Of a stretch of 22,535 bases of DNA, positions 8,517 to 19,140 are shown piece after piece; positions within the stretch are counted from its first letter, which is position 1; the number at the start of each line of letters is the position of its first letter. A model generated the notes under the pieces. The model did not search any database, had not been told where the DNA came from, and worked only from the letters and a program-made list of their open reading frames with translations. Position numbers and translations under genes: made by a program. The stretch is from Chrysochromulina parva (Eukaryota; Haptophyta; Prymnesiales; Chrysochromulinaceae). The stretch lies in assembly GCA_002887195.1 (NCBI GenBank), contig PJAB01000649.1, positions 1 through 22,535 of the forward strand. The letters run 5' to 3'.

Positions 8517-9305
8517 ATGTGGAAGAGAACTGTGAGCGTGAACCCCCCCAAAACTCTCGAGCGGATGCAGCATAAGCTGCAGCTCACGATCCCCAAGTCG
8601 GCGGACGCGTCCGATGGCGCTATCACTTCGCGCCAATACATTTCCGACGGCGACGGCTTCACGCTCATCTTCACGCTGCCCTTCAAGTGCGAGGACGTCT
8701 ACCGCGAGCTCATCTCGGAGAAGCAGCTCGGCGTCGACCATACCAACATCAAGATTAAGGTGACACGACTGGCTGGCGACGCTCCGGCGGCCGCGTCGGG
8801 CGCCTCGCCGCTTTCGGTCGGCTGCGAGCGAGAGGTCACCTTCCCGGACGGCGTGATCGTATCTCAGCTGATCGAGTTGACTGAGCCGAGTAAAATCCGC
8901 TGGAGGCAGCTGAGCTCAAACCGTGAGACAAATATGTTGGGCAAGGTCGGCGGCGCGCTGCCCGAAGTGACAATTGCGCTCGACTCGCTCGGCGACGGCA
9001 CGTCGGTGCGCATGACGTACGACTTCTACCAGATCGTGAACAAACGGGACGGCAGCGTGCTCGACGGCCCACAGATGAGCCGGCTGCTTGCGACTGCCAC
9101 GCAGGGCTGGTCGGCGGACATGCGCCGCCGCGGCTACCAGCCGCTCAATGAAGGCACCGAGGGCAGCACGTCGACGCCGCGCTCGTCGCAGCCGGGTTCG
9201 TCGGTGCTGCGCGCGGCGGGGCAGATGAAGAGCGATCTGGACGAGGAGGCGGCGATGAAGGCGGCGATGATGGAGAGGGCCAGGGCGGCCATGGCGAAGC
9301 AGTGA
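8517..9305 (+). CDS. Small SRPBCC/START-like protein of unknown function
   Basis: The 262-residue product begins at the first ATG; an in-frame ATG at residue 17 is an alternative. Residues about 37-205 read as one alternating strand/helix domain. A first strand and helix pair (GFTLIFTLPFKCEDVYRELI) is followed by strands such as GCEREVTFPDGVIV, KIRWRQLSS and SVRMTYDFYQIV, and then a long helix (QMSRLLATATQGWSADMRRRG). That order is what SRPBCC/START/Bet v 1-like hydrophobic-ligand-binding folds show, but identity is too low to name a family. The C-terminus is a Ser/Pro linker and an acidic-to-Ala/Met-rich helix. No signal peptide or membrane segment is visible, so it is probably cytosolic or nuclear. 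It is divergent from the APE2-like gene, and shared regulation is possible. The reading frame is convincing; the function is not. Confidence 0.65.
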   Translation: MWKRTVSVNPPKTLERMQHKLQLTIPKSADASDGAITSRQYISDGDGFTLIFTLPFKCEDVYRELISEKQLGVDHTNIKIKVTRLAGDAPAAASGASPLSVGCEREVTFPDGVIVSQLIELTEPSKIRWRQLSSNRETNMLGKVGGALPEVTIALDSLGDGTSVRMTYDFYQIVNKRDGSVLDGPQMSRLLATATQGWSADMRRRGYQPLNEGTEGSTSTPRSSQPGSSVLRAAGQMKSDLDEEAAMKAAMMERARAAMAKQ

Positions 9306-9991
9306 GAGTGCCGAGCGCATGTGGCCGCAGTGGCAACCGCATCTGTCTTGGGCGTGAGGTGCGAGTAGCAGACAGTACGTGCTCGTCGGTGCATCCTCGG
9401 GGAGAAGGGAGATCCCATACGTCGAGTAGACACGAGTCGCGACGCGCCGAGCGTACGGTATCCCGATCCGGACGGATTGGTATCCCCGCCGCATCGTGCA
9501 TCAGACGATTCGGTCAGCCGGCACATTTTCCCCAACGTGTTTCTATAGGATAGATCACATTTGAAGCTGTTTTGCGGCCCTTCTCAAAGAAAGGCATTCT
9601 ATGGAGCCCATGCTATGGACGCATATTTCATAATCCATGCGGCCCCGCTTTTTCATCGACCTCGTAAAAACTATGCGAGACGTTGTAACTGTTCCGGTCC
9701 GCCCTTGCCGCGAGAGATGGCGCGGTGAGCGGTGGTGATGCGGTCTGCAGGTGGCGTCGCTTGGAGTCGAGCGACACGCCCGTCCTCGACGGCCTTGATA
9801 TGCTGCTGGATGCGGCTTTCCATAGAAGCTCTTTCTCCCTGTTTCGCATGATTCGTCAGCTTCCCCAGGATATTCGTCGGAGGGCTATATGGATTAGGCA
9901 CAACCATGAGGTGCGCGTTCAATGGGATTCTCTCCTCAGTCACCTGGCCTCAATCACCTGGCCTCAATCACCTGGCCTCAGTCACCTGACC
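9306..9991. other. Convergent interval between the START-like and giant STAND genes
   Basis: Both neighbouring genes end here. Apart from a small doubtful minus-strand ORF (9671-9907) and the 14-bp minisatellite at its right edge, I see no gene, RNA or clear terminator. The stretch 9550-9670 is somewhat AT-richer, as expected for 3' flanks. Confidence 0.45.
9671..9907 (-). CDS. Doubtful small ORF, or extra 3' exon of the giant STAND gene
   Basis: The frame encodes 78 residues from ATG 9907 and stays open upstream to 9949. It is in the same frame as the giant protein that stops at 9994-9992, separated only by the TGA-containing minisatellite. The product (MVVPNPYSPPTNILGKL, then a charged helix MESRIQQHIKAVEDGRVARL) has balanced composition, unlike most chance frames here. 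A CAG|GTGACTGAG context at 9944/9943 could act as an acceptor. I recognise no family. It may be an alternative C-terminal exon, a separate microprotein, or chance. Confidence 0.22.
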   Translation of the reverse strand: MVVPNPYSPPTNILGKLTNHAKQGERASMESRIQQHIKAVEDGRVARLQATPPADRITTAHRAISRGKGGPEQLQRLA

Positions 9992-9995
9992 TCAG
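9940..9995. repeat. 14-bp minisatellite, four copies, at the stop codon of the giant gene
   Basis: The unit TCACCTGGCCTCAA is repeated at 9940-9953, 9954-9967, 9968-9981 (last base G) and 9982-9995 (two changes). On the minus strand each unit reads CAG|GTGA, a splice-donor-like motif, and several frames through it carry TGA. The last copy supplies the stop codon of the giant protein, so copy number could move the C-terminus or the splice choice. Confidence 0.8.
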
Positions 9996-12900
9996 TACGA
10001 GCCGTCGTTGTGGCCATCGAGCAGCGCCGCCTCGAGCGCTTGGCGCGAGTCGAGGCGCGAGTCCCACGAGCGGGTGCGCCGATCCGCTCGGAGCTCGCGC
10101 CCGCCGCCGCCGCTCGCCCGCCGCTGCGAGTTGGCGCGCGTGATCCCCGGGCCGCCGCGGCTGTTGCCACCGCCGCTGCCGTCGGCGGCGGCGCCGCCGG
10201 CGAGGTGGTTGAGCTGCGCGGCCAGAGCGCGCATCTCCTGCATCACGCCCGGCATTCCTCCGCCGTCGGCCGCCGCGGCGAAGAGCGCGGCGCGCATGTC
10301 GCGCATCGAGGCACGTACGTGCTCGCTCGACCCCAGCAGCTCCGGAGGTCCGTGGGCGGACGAGTGGCGCTCCGATGGGCCGCCATATGCGAGGGAGAGC
10401 TCCGACGGAGCACTGGCCGTGCGCGGGAACTGGGTGTACGTTGGGGCGTCGTGGTGGGCGTCCCATGACGAAACCTCGGGCGGAACGTCGTGGCGGGCGT
10501 CCCATGACGTAACCTTGGGCAGAACGTCGTGGCGGGCGTCCCATGACGAAACCTCGGGCAGAACGTCGTGGCGGGCGTCCCATGACGAAACCTTGGGCGT
10601 GCGAACTACGCTTGCGAAGCTATACGAGTGCGAGTGCGGCAAGCCGTCGGCGCGGCGCGCGTCGGCGGCGTGCCCGCTCGCTCCCTCGGCAAGCGAGCGG
10701 CCGGCGAGCCCGTTGTGAGTGTGGAGGTGTGGCGAGCTCGCCCCTAACGTAGAGGCAGCAGCGGCTGATGAGGACGAGTAGGATGCGGGGCCATATGGAT
10801 GCATCGGCTGACACACGGGCCCGCCCAGCGGCAGCGCCTGCGACCGCGGCTGCGCGTGTTGGTACGAGTGTGGGCCAGTGAGCGGACTCGCGGGCGGCGC
10901 ATGCATAGAGCCTTTCGGCAGGCGCGAGTGTGCCTCGGGGTCGGCCGAAAGCGAGCGCGAGAGCGTGTGCGATCGTCCACCGTCGCTCGCGCCGCCGCCC
11001 GGGCCTCCGGGGCAAAACAGCCCGCCGCTGCTGTTTCCGAGGCTGTCACCGCGCCCGCCGCTGTCGCCGAGGCTGCCGCCGCGCCCGCCGCCATAGAGGG
11101 CTTCTGAGCACGAGGACGGCAACACCGCCGGCATGGAGGCCGACAACGACGCGCCGCTCGCGAAGTCAGCAACGCCACCGAGTGCACCGACGCTGCTGGC
11201 CGATCCGGCTGCCGAAACAAAGCCGCAGCTCGTCGGGCGGCGGCGCACGCGCGTGCCCGAGAGGGCGCTTGTGGAGCCAGCTCTCTCGGGCGCCAGTCCC
11301 GAGAGAGCGCCCGAGAGCTCCAGCGTCCCGTGGCCGTCCGAGGTGAGCGCGGCGAGCTCGCTCGGGGACAGATCGTTGAGCTCATGATTGAGCTCGGCCA
11401 CATCGACGTCGGCCAGCCGGCGCGCCGCCCAGCGCACCGCCGCGGGCATGCCGCCAATCTTGCGGATCAGAGGGTGCTTGCGCAGCGTCGAGAGGATCGT
11501 CTCGTCGTCAGTTGCGCCGACCTCCTCGGCAGTCAGGTTTCGTTCACACGTTTCGAGCAGCAGCAGCGCCGCGTCGCGAGTGTTCATCCGGGGAAGAGAG
11601 ATGGCACGCATCGAACGCGAGACGGCCTCGTGCGAGGCGTCGAGCGGTGTCTGGGAGGAGATGAGCACCTTGACCGACGACTGCAGCAGCTGAGTGAGCA
11701 GCCACTCGAATTGCGGCATCTTCTTGCGGATCGCATCCTCGCAACGGTCGAGGATGAGCAGGCACGAGCGATAGCGTGCCATCATGTCGCACAGCTCCTG
11801 CACCGAGCGCGCCGGGATATTCAGCGTCGAGCCGAGCCGCGTGCGCACTGCCTTCATGTTGCGCAGCCCCTCGAGCGAACAGCAGAAGATGCCGTGGGGG
11901 AAGCGGTTGCGCTGGCGCAGGTAGCGCGCTGCCTCGAGCACTAGCGCAGACTTGCCCGCGCCTTTGGGGCCGTAGACGGCCGTGAGCTGGTTGTGCAGGC
12001 ACGAGCGAATGAGCGCGTGCATCTCGAGGTGACGGCCGACGAAGGCGGATCCATGCGCGAGGAGCTCCGTGCGCTCGTCTGCAGGGTCGGGCGGCGCCGT
12101 GTCGGGCAGGACGCTCCATGCGGCGCCTCCGGAGGTATAGACGCGGCTCGGCGTCTCCGTCGGTCTGGACATCTCGCCCTCGTCCCATCCAGTGGGCTCG
12201 TACGAATCCATCGCGGACGAGAACGGCAGGTTGGACGGGCACAGCTTGGGAGAGAAGTCGCGCAGCTCGCCCGGTGGGGGTGCCTTGATCAGAGAGGCCG
12301 AAGAGGTCGAAGAGGCTTCTTCGGCGCTCTCCGCCCCCACGGCACCCTCAGTTGTCTCCTTTGTCAGGAGTGCAAATCCGTCCATCGAGCCCACACGGAA
12401 GCGCGAGCCAAGGGTCGCCTTGGCCGCAGCAAAGGCCGCCGCGGGCGTCGTGCTCTCCTTGCCGCCGAGGAGCGCCGCGTAAAAGGCACCGACGAACGCC
12501 GCCACGTCGGCCTCAGGTAGGAAAGCGCGCAGGCACACGACGGCGGGCACGCCCGCCTGCAGAAAGACGCGCCCCGCCTCCGTCGACTGGCGTGCGCACA
12601 AGAAGACGAGCGACGGCCGGCGCGGCGCAGCTCGCTCGACGAGCTCGTGTAGCTGCGCGAGGGGAAGCGGCTTGAGCTCGCCGTCATAGGACTCCATCGT
12701 GACGCCATGCTCGTAGTCGCGCGTGGGCAAAAAGTGCAATATGGGCCGGCCAGACTGCTGCAGTGCACCGACGAGGTTCTCGACCGTGGCCGTCTCGAGC
12801 GAAACCTTGATCTGGCGCTTGAGCTCGGCGAGCGAGCTGCGCAGCTGGCGCCACGCGCGCAGCCCGAGGCGCTTCGAGAATGCGATCGGGAGCAATTTGG

Positions 12901-14961
12901 TCGTCGAGGTGGCACCTTGCCCGCGGTTGCCGCCCTCGGCGGCATCCTCGGCCGCCTCGGCGCCGTCGGCGCATCGCGCCGCGTCGGTCGACGCCACTTC
13001 GACGTGCTCGACGAGCGGAGCGGCGTGGAAGACGATCAGCCGTCCTGCGTCCACGTGCTGTGCATCGAGCCGCCGGCGCACGCGTTCGAGCTCGACGAGC
13101 GTCGCCTTCTCGTGCAGCCCGTCGTTGGCGCGCCACCAGAGGGAGGCGGCCTGGGTGAGCTCCGCGCGCGCCGTCTCGAGCTCGCCGAGCGCCGCGTGCG
13201 CCTCACCGCGCATCTGCAGCACTGCCGGCTCCGTGGCGGGCAACCCTTCGAGCCGCCGGATGCACAGAGCGCACTCGTTGCGCGCGAGCGCCACCTTGGC
13301 CAATCCTACCGCCGCACGCAGAAGGCTGACAGGTAGCTCGGCTGTGCTGCTGCTGCTGCCCTCGCCGCCGTCTGGGCCGCTCGCCAAGGGCGCGATCGGG
13401 CTCGAGCCTCCGCTCATCACGGCGCTGCTCAGCTCGGCGCTCAGCACGTCGGCCGGCTCGGAGATCGACGCACTTGCCGCCATGGCCTCGTCGACCAAGT
13501 CGGCCGAGTTTCGATTTAACGAGTGAGCGCGTCTCAGCAGCAGGCCGGGCGTCGACATCCCCCGCTTTATGGAGGCAAGCGCCAGGCTGAACGCATGCTC
13601 TGCACGCGCGTACGCGTCCGCCACCACCTCGGCTGACTCGCCATGCTGCACTAGCTCGGTCGCCGTGGCGAAGTGAACGTCACCCAGCGTGAGGAAAGCT
13701 TGTACTTTGGGGCACAACCCCTCATTCGGGCATGTGCGCATGATCTGCCACTTGAGAAACTTCCAGCGAGTGCGGTGGCCGTGGTGAGGACTGATATGAT
13801 GGCTGGGCGTGCGTGGGTCGTCCCCTCCGCTGCCATCGCCGTCCTCGCCGCCGCCGCCATCGCCTTCCTCGCCGCCGCCGCGGCGGCCACCGCCGTCGTC
13901 CACGCCGTCGGCATCGCGCGCGCCGTCGCGGGCGGCGTCGGCAAAGCCCTCCACGTGCTCCTGTGGGCTGATAGACGACGAGGCCGGCGCCGCGGTGGGC
14001 GCAGCGTCACCTTGGCGGCCGTTGCCGCCGCCGCCGCCATTGGGATGGGCGCCGCCGAGGGCATTGGCGCCATCCCCAACGGGTACGGATTCGTCAAAGG
14101 GCGAGCCGAGCCTAGCAACGAGGGACGAGGAGAACGAGGCTGGGCCGTGGTGGCCGGGCGTCAGGAGCACATGGTGCTGGCCCAGGTGCGTCATTGCGCC
14201 CATGAGAGTGCTGCGGCCCTCGCTGCCTGAGCGCCCGAGTAGCTCCAGCGGCGGCGGCGGCGGCGGCGGCGACGGTGGCAGCCCAAAGGCACCGCGGCTC
14301 TCCCCAACGCCATCGGCATCGGAAGTCGTGGAGCCCAAGTGACCGGTAGGGCCAAGGGTGTCCGAGGACGTACGCCGCGCCGCGCTGCCGTCACGAGTGG
14401 CGCCGTGGCCAGTGCTGCCGCCCTCAGCGCCGTCCTCGGCTGTGCGCGCGGCGTCGAGGGGAGCGTTACCTTCGTCCGTTGGCTCGAGGCGAGGCGAGGC
14501 CGCCTTGGACGCTCGATAGCTGCTTCGCCCGGGCGCTGGAGGCGACGGTGCGGGCGCGCCGCTCTCAGCGCCGCCGGCGGCGAGATAGATCGCATGTTGC
14601 AGCGCATGCTGCGCGCCACTCAATTGGCCCAGGTGCAGGCGCAAATCTCCCAGGAGATTGAGTGCTGTCGCCTGTGACGCCGAGGAAGCCATGCCCAGGT
14701 CCTGACAAGCTTTGATCGTGGCCTCGGCCGCCTGGGCCGCCTCACGCCGCCGCCCCAGCCACGCGAGGATGCGCGTGAGAGCGTTGCCCACCTGGGCAGT
14801 CGCATCGACGCCCCGCATGGCGTCCGCATCGGCGGCATGCATGTTGGTAGCGGCCGAGGAAACGCCCGCGACGGCGCCCGCGACGGCGCCAGCACTAGCG
14901 CTGCGCTCGGCTGCTGCGTCAGCGCTCGCATCGGCCATGGGGGCACTTTCGCTCGCGCCGC

Positions 14962-14998
<37 letters not shown>

Positions 14999-17900
14999 GC
15001 TCATGAGAAGCACGAGGCGCTCCGGCTGAAGGCACGCCCACATGTTAGCCTCGAACGACTCTTGAAAGCGCGAGCGCCACTCGGCGTCGATGTCGCTGCC
15101 CGCACGCTCGAGTTGCGTCACCATCCTTTCGCCGAGTGCGGCGAAATAGACGGCGCACCGCTGCGCAAAGCGGCGTGCGAGAGGCTCTGGCAGCGACTCG
15201 AGCGTATTGGCCGCCTCGCGGGGTTGACTCACGTGAAACGTCTCACGTCCCCCGAATCCCTGCCTCGTCGAGCGCACGAGCCACTGGCCTTGAGGCCCCG
15301 ACTCGGCGTTCGGCGGCTGCATGAGCACCTGCATGAGCGGTGCCCAGCCACCCGTACCGTGCCCGTGGTTGAAAGACGCGCGAGGAGGGGAGCCACCGGC
15401 ATCCGATGAGGCGCCCGATATGGCGCCCATACCCGATACGGCGCCTGCGCGTGGGGCCGACACGTGGCTCACCTCGGGGGGGGGCAGCTGAGGTGTGGCA
15501 GGTGCGGCGTCGGGCGGCTCACGCGCCGCCCAGATGGCATCGAGATCAGCCTCGAGCGCGCCACCGGGCAGCAGAGTGAGCAGCGCAAGCAGCGCAAACG
15601 CGTCCGAGTTGGTGTGCTGCAGGAAACGCAATGAGACCTCGAGCGACTTGCGCGCGACTAGCTGGAGCGTGTGGAAGGACCGCTTGACGTCCAGCCTCGA
15701 TCGCTCGGTGGCGTCAGTTTCGTCAGACGCGTCGCCCATGTAACGCTGGAGCTGCACCACGGCGCCGCCGCCGGCGGCACGGACGCCGGCACCGTCGGCA
15801 TCGTCACTGCTCTGGCCGCTGCCGCTGCCGCCTGCACCCACGCTAGCACCGCTGCTGCTGTCACAGATGGTGGTGGTGGCGTCGAGGGTGAGGCACGAGT
15901 CGAGGTCGTTCTCGCCCGTCGACGTCGTTCTCGCTTCGGCTGATGGCTTCGCAGAGGCCTGCGCATCAGTCGCAACGGCCTCGTCGGGGGAGGCGCCGCC
16001 CGCCTCCGCGACGGCGCTCGCGCTGGCGGTGCTCAAGGCGGCGCCCGCGCTGCCCGTGGCCACGGCGTCTGCAGGCGTGGCGACCTCACGCGCCGACCCA
16101 GAGCAGACTCTCATCACACCTTGCTCCAGCCTGAGGATGGCGTGATGCCAGTTCACAGAGGAACTTTCATTCACAGAGGAGTCTCCAGATCCAGTAGCCA
16201 TCGCGATGGGCGCAGCTGGCGCCGCCTTGTGGCTCGGTGAGCGCTCACCATCGATGGTTCTAGAATCGCTCGGTGAGCGCTCCTCCGCTACCGACTGCAG
16301 CTGAGGCGCCGGGTCGGGCGCCGGGTCGGGCGCCGGGTCGGGCGCCGCCTCACTCATGATCGGCCACTTCGGACCCGAAGTCGCCATGGAGGCCGTGGCA
16401 GCCGTGGCGGAGTCCGCTGCCTTGGCACACGGCGAAGCGGGCGGTGGGGGCATTGGCTGCCACCGAAGCTCGTCGCGCTTCGGATCGGCCGTTGTCGCTC
16501 GTCGCGCCGGCGTCGGAGGGCTCCCGTCCCCGTCGAGATGATTGCCCTCCTCATCAAGCCCAATGCGCAAGTCCATCTCGAGGTCGCCCATGGACTTGCC
16601 CTGCCGGAGCAGCGGCGCAGTCTGCCAGATGGCGCGCGGCAGCCCCTGCAGCGCCTCGAGCACCGGATGCTGCATCAGCTGCTCCTCCGACTTGCGCAGC
16701 GGCAGCGGCAGCCCTTCCATGGCGAGCTCGCGGAAGAGGCGCGCCGCGTCGCGCCGGTGGAGGGGATCCGTCAGAAAGAGGACCTCCCCCGCCACGCGCA
16801 GGGGCTTGCGCGCCGTACAGAGCACGCGCAGCTCTTGTGTCGAGAGGAGCTTTTGGAGCAGCGGTGCCATCACACCAGCCGCGCCGGCTGCGTCGCACTC
16901 ATCGAGCACGAGAAGCCCCTTCCAGTGCTTCAGCGCGCGCCCCACGTCGGTCATCGACGAGAACTCCATGTCGAGCGCCTCGGCGAGCGCCCCAAGCACG
17001 CCGCCTTCGGTCTCGCAGCCCTGGAGCTCGACGCGCACGCACCCCTCGGGGAACCAGCGCCGCTCGAACAGGTGCGAGGCGGCCGCGAGCGCGAGGGACG
17101 ACTTGCCTACCCCCGCCGGCCCGTGCAGCGTGACGAGGCGCACCTCCTTTTGGCGCCGCTGCCCGAGCTTGAGCACGAGCTGCTGCAGCGCGATGGCACG
17201 CCCCAAAAAGGGCTTGTGCACATAGGGCGGCTCGAGCTCGGGCAGCGGGTTGCGCTCGACGACAGTGCCGTAGGGGAGCGACGCGAAGAGCGGCACGCCA
17301 TGCGGGTCCATATCTCCCTCTGTGGAGATCCGCCCCTCCCTCCCTCCGTCGCTGTGGGGAAACCCTCTGTCGCTGTGGCCGAGGCCAGCCGTCGGCTTTG
17401 GCGACTCGTACCACTCGGGCAGCAGCACGAACTTTTGCGCTTCTTCGGATGGATTGGGTAGCCCGAGCGAGGGCGCGACTGCCGAGAGCTGCGCAGTTGC
17501 GTAGTCGAATGCCTGGCGGACCGTGTGGCCCTCGACGAGAGCGAGGTACAGATGGCGCGCGAAGAGCGCGGCCGCGTCATCGAGCACCTTGAGCCTCGTA
17601 CGCACCGCAATCACGTGCGGGACGCCTGCGTCCACGAATGCCTCCGCCGCTGGCTGTGAATGGCAGGCGGACACGAAGACGAGCCGTGTCGAACGAACGA
17701 GTGCGGGCACGAGCAAAGCTCGGAGACGGTGCAGCGAGAGCGGATCGAGCGCGCCTTCGGCATCTTCCAGTCCGACGAAGAAAGAGTCCTCCTCCGACGC
17801 CCCCGAACGCCGCTTGTGCGGGTCGTAGTCTGCGTGGCACACGAGGTGCAGCGCCGCGGGCCGCATCGCGAGCGCCTCGCCGAGGAACGCCGAAGACGCC

Positions 17901-18994
17901 ACGTCGAAGCGTACGCTCACCTGCTTCTTTGTGCGCCCAAGCATGTCCCACATGGCCCGAACCTCCGCCTTGAAGTCCAGTGAGAGCGATTGGTGGTCGA
18001 GCGGCGCGAGGCGCCCCTCATGCCGCCACACGAGCGGCGCCGCGTGCAGGAGCGCGAGCTGCAGCGGCTCCTGCGCGCCGCCGTACCCGTGCACGTGACT
18101 CAGGCTGCTCGACATATGCACGAGCGGGGGCGTAGGGTACGTGCTGAAGTCGCGCCCACTGCTGAACTCGGGCTCGGCCAGCAGTGGTGGCACCGCGCCC
18201 ACGCCCGAGCACGAGCGCCCGTTGCCACCCGCCCCCGCCGGGAACCCGCCGTTCGCCAGTGGGGTCTCGGCAGGCGCGGCTGGCCGCAGGCCTTTGGGCA
18301 ACGCGTGGCTCGGAGGGCACTCGAACCCGAGCGGCGTGTCGCCATCGGATGACCCGAGGAACGGGCGGCCGTCACGGCCCGGCTCGGGCCGAATCAACGA
18401 CCGGGTGTAGTGCGCCTGCTGCTCGTTCAGAGAGCTGCTGTCCGTGTGTTGGCTATGGCTCTGCTGTTCACGGGCGACAAGAAAGGGCGGCGGCTGCTGC
18501 ATGTGGCTCGCGGCCACGCCCGAAGCGGAGGCCGCGAGATGCGCAAGCGGTGGGCTTGTAACGATGGGCAACGCTGACGGCCAGCCGGGCAGCTGATGCA
18601 GGTAAGCAACGCCCTGGCCTGTGAGCGCAGGCGTCAGTGCTGGCCGTTCGAGGAGCACATCAACGGCGTACGAGACGGACGAGACGGCGCCGCTCGCCGG
18701 CACAGAGCGAAGACCCCTCACCAGTAGTATCTCATCGGGCACGAACCAGGCTTGGAAGTGCTCGTCCCAAATCCTCAGCTGAAAGGGCTCGCCAATACCT
18801 AGCGCGCCATCGGCCACCACCAGCGCTCGCAGCTCGTCGGGCGCGAGCGTCGGCCGGTCCCACCATGTGCGGATGAGTCGGCGTGTCTCCTGTCCCTCGA
18901 AGCGGTATAGAATGGCGAGACGGGTGGGCAGGGCGTCTTCTTGTGGTTGCGCGACGACGGGCGAAGTGCTCGAGCTTTCGTCGCCGCGTCGCAT
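9992..18994 (-). CDS. Giant CHAT/NB-ARC/TPR STAND protein with duplicated core
   Basis: The frame of 3000 residues has no intron. Start is the first in-frame ATG (18994); the frame is open to 19303 without ATG. Order: small basic/aromatic domain, perhaps PB1-like (~22-95); CHAT caspase-like domain (~304-530) with His387 in LHLVCHAD and Cys444 in VFVSACHS; NB-ARC ATPase (~590-812) with P-loop GPAGVGKSS (Lys631), Walker B LLVLDECD and GLPRAI; low complexity; winged-helix-like helices (~1099-1155); helical/TPR-like segments (~1402-1475, ~1755-1819, ~1889-1977); second CHAT-like domain (~1984-2212) with Thr2091 and Arg2135 where His and Cys should be; second NB-ARC (~2312-2555) with GPKGAGKSA (Lys2348), LLILDRCED and GGMPAAV; disordered tail with 13-residue repeats. 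STAND proteins switch by nucleotide exchange and CHAT is a protease; a sensor-protease role is inferred. Trigger and substrate are unknown. Confidence 0.85.
10448..10603 (-). repeat. Four 39-bp in-frame repeats encoding a 13-residue motif
   Basis: Units of exactly 39 bp start at 10448, 10487, 10526 and 10565 and differ by a few bases. On the minus strand they encode VSSWDARHDVLPE-type 13-mers near residues 2798-2849 of the giant protein. Trp, Asp and His-Asp are kept in every copy and variation falls at the Leu-Pro-Glu/Lys end. Length is a multiple of three, so copy number can change without frameshift. Confidence 0.85.
16305..16346 (-). repeat. 12-bp in-frame repeat encoding Asp-Pro-Ala-Pro
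   Basis: The unit GGCGCCGGGTCG occurs three and a half times without interruption and encodes (DPAP)n in the linker after the first NB-ARC domain. A nearby 15-bp direct repeat GCTCGGTGAGCGCTC (16232-16246 and 16268-16282) encodes ERSPS twice. Both are in-frame linker expansions. Confidence 0.75.
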
Positions 18995-19140
18995 CGGCGG
19001 AAGAACTGTCTGCGCCTGTCTGTGCAGAAGTTCCTTGTGAATGTTAACTCGACACAAACTATTAAAAGACAACGGGGACGGATCTATAGTACGAGCGGAA
19101 TTAACATCATGGACTGGAACCCACGCATCTCGCTGCCAGC
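18995..19140. promoter_or_regulatory. Head-to-head promoter between giant STAND gene and CS-domain gene
   Basis: Only 146 bp separate the two start codons. The interval is clearly AT-richer than its surroundings near 19036-19070 (GTTAACTC, CTATTAAAAG) and could hold core promoter elements for both directions. TATTAAAAG on the plus strand lies about 80 bp before the ATG at 19141. Function is inferred from position and base composition. Confidence 0.45.

Noticed and set aside
6193..9305. Bacterial operon or contaminating prokaryotic contig
   Set aside because: Divergent genes, no Shine-Dalgarno sequences, an intron with branch-point-like motif in the window, mitochondrial presequence-like N-terminus and eukaryotic families all argue against it.
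9940..9995. CRISPR-like array
   Set aside because: The units are contiguous 14-bp repeats without spacers, and the window is eukaryotic; the same holds for the arrays at 8444, 10448 and 19158.
12707..14342. Several long plus-strand frames opposite the giant STAND gene
   Set aside because: They are shadows of GC-rich codons in a 9-kb gene, lack motifs, and overlap one another in all frames.
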